This document shows, in pieces, positions 59,779 to 64,000 of a stretch of 64,000 bases of DNA. Below the pieces are notes generated by a model. It saw nothing but the letters and a program-made list of their open reading frames with translations, was not told the origin of the DNA and made no database searches. The first letter of the stretch is position 1, and each line of letters begins with the position of its first letter. A program made the translations under genes and the position numbers. Source of the stretch: Pseudomonadota bacterium (GTDB lineage: Bacteria; Pseudomonadota; Gammaproteobacteria; Xanthomonadales; Xanthomonadaceae); NCBI GenBank assembly GCA_018241125.1, contig JAFEEL010000044.1:62001-126000 (forward strand), read 5' to 3'.

Positions 59779-61341
59779 ATGGATCTGCTTCTGGATGTCA
59801 ACGTCGTTCTGGATATCTGCACGCAACGCTATCCCCATGCGGAAGCGAGCACATGGGCGGTCGAGCGAGCTCTTGGCAGTGGCCGCAAGCTGTGGCTGTA
59901 TTGCGGTTCCGTGCAAACCTTGGAATACAACCTGTACGAAATCCTCAAGCGCGAGAATGGAGCCTCGATCGGTTTCGCCAGCAACAAATCATTGCTGGCG
60001 AAGGCGCGCAGGCAGTTGTCCGAATTCGTCAAAGGCAAACACTGGCTTTCGACCTTGGCCGGCGAGGGCAATGTTTTCGACGCTCCCGATCCGGAAGACG
60101 AGCAGCTCATCCGCGCCTTGGATCGTTTTCCTGCGGGCCAGATCAAGCTGCTGACGCGCGATGCACGCTTGCTTGCGCAGCACATGGAGAAAACCATTTC
60201 TCCGGTGGATTACTGCCGTCTGCCCGCTGAACCCGACAAGCCGATGGACTTCATCGACCTGGCCGCCCAGCAGGATCGCCTGCGCCCGCAACTGGAGACG
60301 GCGATCCACCGCGTCCTCCATCACGGCCAGTACATACTCGGCCCCGAAGTGGCGCGACTGGAGGACAAGCTCGCGACGTATTGCGGTGCCAAGCACTGTA
60401 TTACCGTCGCCAACGGCACCGATGCACTGCAGATCGCGCTGATGGCGTTGGGCGTGGGGCCTGGCGATGAGGTGATCACGCCGGGTTTCACATACATCGC
60501 CACCGCCGAGGCGGCCGCCGTACTCGGGGCCAAGCCGGTGTATGTGGACATCGACCCACGCACCTACAACCTCGATCCGACGTTGCTGGAAGCGGCGATC
60601 ACGCCGCGCACCAAGGCGATCATCCCGGTCTCGCTGTACGGCCAGTGCGCCGACTACGACGCCATCAACGCGATCGCGGCACGGCACCGCATCACCGTCA
60701 TCGAGGATGCCGCGCAGAGTTTCGGCGCGACCTACAAGGGACGCAAGAGCTGCAATCTCACCACCATCGCCACCACCAGCTTCTTTCCCAGCAAGCCGCT
60801 GGGCTGCTACGGCGATGGCGGTGCGATCTTTACCAGCGACGACACCTTGGCGAAGGTCATGCGCCAGATCGCCCGGCATGGGCAGGAAAAGCGCTATTAC
60901 CATGTACGTGTCGGCATGAACAGCCGACTGGACACGTTGCAGGCGGCGATACTGCTGCCGAAGCTCGAAATGCTCGACGCGGAGATCGCCTTGCGTCAGC
61001 AAGTGGCGGCCAGCTACACGCACATGTTCACGGACCGAGATTTTGCTGCCACGCCCTATGTCGAATCGCACAACGTCAGTGCTTGGGCGCAGTATACGAT
61101 CCAGATCGATCACCGAAGCCAGATGCAGGAACGCCTCAAGATGATTGGCATACCTACCGCCGTGCATTACCCCGTCCCGCTCAATCGGCAACCAGCTGTA
61201 GCAGATGCGGTCACGCGCTTGCCGATAGGAGATGCCGTAGCCAAACAGGTTATGAGCCTGCCGATGCATCCTTGCTTGGATAGGGATAGTGTGCGGGACA
61301 TTGTTTCAGCCATCATCGAAAATTGCGTTGTTGCAGCCTGA
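59779..61341 (+). CDS. PIN domain fused in frame to WbpE-type aminotransferase
   Basis: 520 residues from the ATG at 59779. Residues 1-155 are a PIN-like domain: LLLDVNVVLDICTQRYPHAE at the start, a glutamate in TLEYNLYEIL, and LLTRDARLLAQHMEKTI near the end. Residues 156-520 are a DegT/DnrJ PLP aminotransferase: FIDLAAQQDRLRPQLETAIH, ANGTDALQIALMALGVGPGD, the DAAQSFGA motif and SFFPSKPLGCYGDGGA with the PLP lysine. No stop or frameshift separates the two. The WbpE half may also start separately at ATG 60244, but I see no Shine-Dalgarno there. WbpE makes the 3-amino sugar. Confidence 0.8.
   Translation: MDLLLDVNVVLDICTQRYPHAEASTWAVERALGSGRKLWLYCGSVQTLEYNLYEILKRENGASIGFASNKSLLAKARRQLSEFVKGKHWLSTLAGEGNVFDAPDPEDEQLIRALDRFPAGQIKLLTRDARLLAQHMEKTISPVDYCRLPAEPDKPMDFIDLAAQQDRLRPQLETAIHRVLHHGQYILGPEVARLEDKLATYCGAKHCITVANGTDALQIALMALGVGPGDEVITPGFTYIATAEAAAVLGAKPVYVDIDPRTYNLDPTLLEAAITPRTKAIIPVSLYGQCADYDAINAIAARHRITVIEDAAQSFGATYKGRKSCNLTTIATTSFFPSKPLGCYGDGGAIFTSDDTLAKVMRQIARHGQEKRYYHVRVGMNSRLDTLQAAILLPKLEMLDAEIALRQQVAASYTHMFTDRDFAATPYVESHNVSAWAQYTIQIDHRSQMQERLKMIGIPTAVHYPVPLNRQPAVADAVTRLPIGDAVAKQVMSLPMHPCLDRDSVRDIVSAIIENCVVAA
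60244..61341 (+). other. wbpE: WbpE aminotransferase part, possible independent translation start
   Basis: MDFIDLAAQQDRLRPQLETA is how normal WbpE proteins begin, so this ATG probably was the ancestral start (365 residues). The 20 bp before it (GCTGAACCCGACAAGCCG) lack a purine-rich Shine-Dalgarno. In its ancestral setting wbpE would have followed wbpD. The enzyme transfers an amino group from glutamate to UDP-3-keto-GlcNAcA. Confidence 0.6.
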
Positions 61342-62660
61342 TGCTTGGCGCATGGCGTGAACGAATTGCGGCAAAATTGCCAAAAAACCGAGTTGCACGT
61401 GGAATCATCACGCTGGCCAGTGGCACGGCAATCGCGCAGGTCGTGACGATCTGTGCAATGCCGATTGTCACCCGTCTTTACACGCCCGCCCAGATCGGGG
61501 TGATATCGCTGTTCCTGGCATATTTCGGATTCTGGGCAGCGACGCTGTCATTGCGTTATGAGTTTGCATTGCTCATCTGCAAGGATGACGCAGAGTCACA
61601 TCTCGTGTACCGCCTGGCGGTTATTTCGGTTGTTGTCATGTCATTGCTCGGAATACCCGTACTTTGGATGCTTCGTTGGGCCGGAGTGTTAGGGTTCGGA
61701 TTGTTGCCGGAATGGGCCCCCTTGGCTGCTGCTCCTATACTCTTGGGCTACGGCCTTTTCATGGTAAATCGTTCCTGGGCGTTGCGCGCAGGTATCATCA
61801 ACGAAATTACGAGCGCATCCGTCGCCAGATCCATCGCAACGGCAGGTGCACGCATCCTTCTGGGTGCGATGGGTGGTGGCGTTTTCGCTTTGTTTGCCGC
61901 TGAACTTGGGGGGGCGTGGGGTGCAATGTTAAGGCTTTTGCGCAAGGTGCACGCAAATTATTCGAAAAGCCGACCGGAAAAAATCACGAGACATGACTTG
62001 ATGTCGGTTGCAAAGCGTTACATCAAATTTCCAACGTTGGAGACTCCATCATCCTGGCTTAACCAATTAACACTGGCTCTGCCACTTCCAATTATCGCAT
62101 CGACGCATGGTGTGACGGCGGCTGGCTGGTTTGGGCTTGCGCGCTCACTCGTTGCAATACCGAACACGCAGATTGGCGGTGCTGTTGCGGATGTATTGCA
62201 AATGGAAATTGCACATGCACTCCGAAAGAACGCTGTTCATGACGCGCGCAAGCTATTTTACGGTCTGATGCGAAGACTTGCACTGTTTGGATTGGTTCCG
62301 ATGATCGCAGCGGTAGTGCTTGCGCCCAGCTTGATGTCAGTGATATTTGGATCAAAGTGGGCACCGGCGGGAATGGCCGCAGCGATAATTGCGCCTTGGT
62401 TTTATATTGCTTTGGTTGTAAGCGCGTTGAGTAGGGTGTTATCCGTTTTTCAGGCGCAAGAATACAAGTTCATATACGACATACTATCCGTGTCGTCAAT
62501 GGCGGTGGTTTATGAATATGGGCAAAGCACAGGCACATCGCTAATGATGCTGATCTTCTGGCTGTCGATCGCTGGCATAATTAGTTACCTGATCTATTTA
62601 TATCTGATTGTGAAAGTCGTCAACAAACGCCTGCGAAACGCCGATGGTCACAGGACGTGA
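61341..62660 (+). CDS. Wzx-like oligosaccharide flippase (PST/MOP family)
   Basis: 439 residues from the ATG at 61341, overlapping the wbpE stop by one base. About twelve hydrophobic helices; GIITLASGTAIAQVVTICAM, PIVTRLYTPAQIGVISLFLA is the classic MOP opening, and the TPSSWLNQLTLALPLPIIAS segment the mid-protein motif. It flips lipid-linked repeat units to the periplasm. Base composition falls visibly below the upstream genes from about 61.6 kb onward, typical of the variable, transferred part of a polysaccharide locus. Confidence 0.93.
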   Translation: MLGAWRERIAAKLPKNRVARGIITLASGTAIAQVVTICAMPIVTRLYTPAQIGVISLFLAYFGFWAATLSLRYEFALLICKDDAESHLVYRLAVISVVVMSLLGIPVLWMLRWAGVLGFGLLPEWAPLAAAPILLGYGLFMVNRSWALRAGIINEITSASVARSIATAGARILLGAMGGGVFALFAAELGGAWGAMLRLLRKVHANYSKSRPEKITRHDLMSVAKRYIKFPTLETPSSWLNQLTLALPLPIIASTHGVTAAGWFGLARSLVAIPNTQIGGAVADVLQMEIAHALRKNAVHDARKLFYGLMRRLALFGLVPMIAAVVLAPSLMSVIFGSKWAPAGMAAAIIAPWFYIALVVSALSRVLSVFQAQEYKFIYDILSVSSMAVVYEYGQSTGTSLMMLIFWLSIAGIISYLIYLYLIVKVVNKRLRNADGHRT

Positions 62661-62723
62661 AATTTAAGACGTCTCTTTAAGTGATGCCTGGAAAATCGCG
62701 TAAAGCATGGAAGACAACGTCGC

Positions 62724-63815
62724 ATGATTAGCAAAAGTCGAAAATATCTGATCCTGGTCACCGCTTGGTTCGCATTGGTGACGATCGTGTTCAACAAGGG
62801 CGGCTATGCCATTAGCCGATTCAATGACAGTCTGCGTGTCTTTGTGACGACCGGTGATTTTGGCGTACGGACAGTCACCAGCGAGGGCATACCAGTATCG
62901 CATTCGGCGCGGACGCGCAAATCGTTCGTATCACCGTACTACGTTGTACACTACGGGCTCTTGTATTCGATGGCTGTGCCGCTTGCCAAACGCCACAATG
63001 TCGAAGTCTGGCGGGAAGATGAGACATTCAAGTATTGGGATATCGCTGGAGTCGATCCTGACGAAACAAAATTCAGAAATTGTGCCAATTGGCTTGTAGA
63101 CAACGCAAAGATGTTGGATGGACAGGTTCATCTTGCTTACGACTTTGATTGGCCATATGCAAATTATCCGGGTGGGGCACTGCACGCTCCTTGGTGGTCT
63201 GGGTTGACTGATGCATCTGCCATGGTGGTGCTGTTACGTGCCTACGACGCTTCAGGTGACCCGAAGTATCTTCGCGTTGCTGATGAATTGTATCGATCAG
63301 TGCTTACGCCCGCAAATCGAGGCGGGAGTTTAGTTAAGTTCAACGGCCACCCATGGATCGAGGAGTATGTTGACCCGGCCGTAAAGGACAAGCCGATGGC
63401 GTTTGTGTTGAACGGTATGGCGTATGCTGCGAACGCAGTTCAGGCGTATGAAGACTTCACCGGCACTACGAGCAGAGCGGCCGCTGGCCTGTATGCGTCG
63501 ATTGGTGAAAATTCGCCAAAGTTTGCCATGGGAGACTGGAGCTATTACGACGCCATCGGAACTCCGGCCAACATAAAATATCATATAGTGAACACAGCCT
63601 TGCTTGCCGAAGTAGGGCGTCGGCTAGGGGCGCGTTCGGTTCAGGGAACCGTGGACAGGTGGGAAGTTGGTGTACGCAACCCTGGCCTTTTTTGGGTGAT
63701 GCATGCTTCATTTACCGCTGCGTTAGCGCAGTTCGTCATGGAATACGTGCTTGTTTTGGTGGTCGGCATGATTATCATTTGGTTTGTGGTCCGGTGGACG
63801 AAATATGGTCGCTGA
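62724..63815 (+). CDS. D-glucuronyl C5-epimerase-like membrane protein
   Basis: 363 residues. A membrane helix at the N-terminus (YLILVTAWFALVTIVFNKGG) and two near the C-terminus (FVMEYVLVLVVGMIIIWFVV) flank a periplasmic domain. That domain matches the C5-epimerase C-terminal fold: APWWSGLTDASAMVVLLRAY, GGSLVKFNGHPWIEEYVD and FVLNGMAYAANAVQAY, with the conserved Tyr/Trp-rich and NG motifs. Such enzymes convert glucuronate to iduronate in an assembled polymer. Here the substrate would be the uronic acids made upstream. A 63-bp gap precedes it. Confidence 0.82.
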   Translation: MISKSRKYLILVTAWFALVTIVFNKGGYAISRFNDSLRVFVTTGDFGVRTVTSEGIPVSHSARTRKSFVSPYYVVHYGLLYSMAVPLAKRHNVEVWREDETFKYWDIAGVDPDETKFRNCANWLVDNAKMLDGQVHLAYDFDWPYANYPGGALHAPWWSGLTDASAMVVLLRAYDASGDPKYLRVADELYRSVLTPANRGGSLVKFNGHPWIEEYVDPAVKDKPMAFVLNGMAYAANAVQAYEDFTGTTSRAAAGLYASIGENSPKFAMGDWSYYDAIGTPANIKYHIVNTALLAEVGRRLGARSVQGTVDRWEVGVRNPGLFWVMHASFTAALAQFVMEYVLVLVVGMIIIWFVVRWTKYGR

Positions 63816-64000
63816 TTTGCGGTCTTGGATCAACTCGCGGGCTGCTATCGGGGCTCTGTGTTTGGTTTATTGTCTATTTATCACGTATTATTTCAGGGTT
63901 ATTGGGTTGCACTTTCAAAATGTAGTAGGATACGGGTATCATTCCTCCGAGTTAATTTTGATTTTGACTTCTTTTGCCTTCAATCTGATCCCCGTATTTA
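63805..64000 (+). CDS. Start of a membrane protein, possibly O-antigen polymerase (partial)
   Basis: An ATG at 63805, overlapping the C5-epimerase stop by 11 bp, opens a frame with no stop through the right edge (65 codons seen). The sequence has a hydrophobic stretch (AAIGALCLVYCLFITYYFRV) and a second one beginning at the edge (ELILILTSFAFNLIPVF). This fits a polytopic Wzy-type polymerase or a flippase partner, but too little is visible to assign it. Translational overlap supports it as a real gene. Confidence 0.65.
   Translation, partial: MVADLRSWINSRAAIGALCLVYCLFITYYFRVIGLHFQNVVGYGYHSSELILILTSFAFNLIPVF

Overview
The window is high-GC gammaproteobacterial DNA. Gene content (membrane-bound nitrate reductase, oxygen-independent ubiquinone factors, fabA-fabB, an EPS-type MarR regulator, many short intergenic repeats) points to the order Xanthomonadales/Lysobacterales, probably a facultatively anaerobic nitrate reducer of the Rhodanobacter kind. 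This placement is inferred from gene content; no rRNA gene is present. I saw no tRNA, rRNA or CRISPR array.

Layout. 1-4.4 kb: end of an ABC permease, a Phd/PIN toxin-antitoxin pair, then a sigma-54 response regulator and a histidine kinase with a DUF559 gene wedged between them. 4.5-10 kb: membrane/TPR protein, lytic transglycosylase, HEAT-repeat protein, HicBA, and an SH3-like secreted protein with 54-bp repeats. 10.3-23.6 kb (all minus strand): moaA, a small unknown gene, narGHJI, a PpiC foldase, narK and an M13 peptidase. 23.7-31.5 kb: ubiU-ubiV, fabA-fabB, and osmC / chorismate-mutase-UbiT fusion / nadA / nadB. 31.5-37.6 kb: housekeeping genes (glutathione peroxidase, SlyD, Uup, CspA, cytochrome c'-like protein, TcdA). 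37.7-43.6 kb: a tightly coupled four-gene unit of nucleotide cyclase-FHA, Ser/Thr kinase, SF1 helicase and a winged-helix-like protein. 44.7-64 kb: an exopolysaccharide locus running off the right edge.

How genes work together. The nitrate block, the molybdenum cofactor gene and the O2-independent ubiquinone genes look like one anaerobic regulon. FNR/Anr-type boxes (TTGA-N6-TCAA or close) lie before moaA, ubiU, osmC-ubiT and narG, and in three cases a -10-like hexamer sits about 31-32 bp (centre to centre) downstream.

The polysaccharide locus encodes a CpsB phosphatase, Wza and Wzc homologues, a J-domain protein, a ligase/polymerase, a MarR regulator and an RfaH-like antiterminator. Immediately after the antiterminator is a perfect ops element, followed by sugar genes for UDP-uronic acid and UDP-GlcNAc3NAcA synthesis (wbpA-B-D-E type), a Wzx flippase, a glucuronyl C5-epimerase-like protein and the start of another membrane protein. 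Two toxin-antitoxin-like pairs are embedded in it. In the second, the PIN domain reads in frame, with no stop, into the WbpE aminotransferase.

Best candidates for something undescribed: the cyclase-FHA/kinase/helicase operon, the chorismate mutase-UbiT fusion, and the PIN-WbpE fusion.
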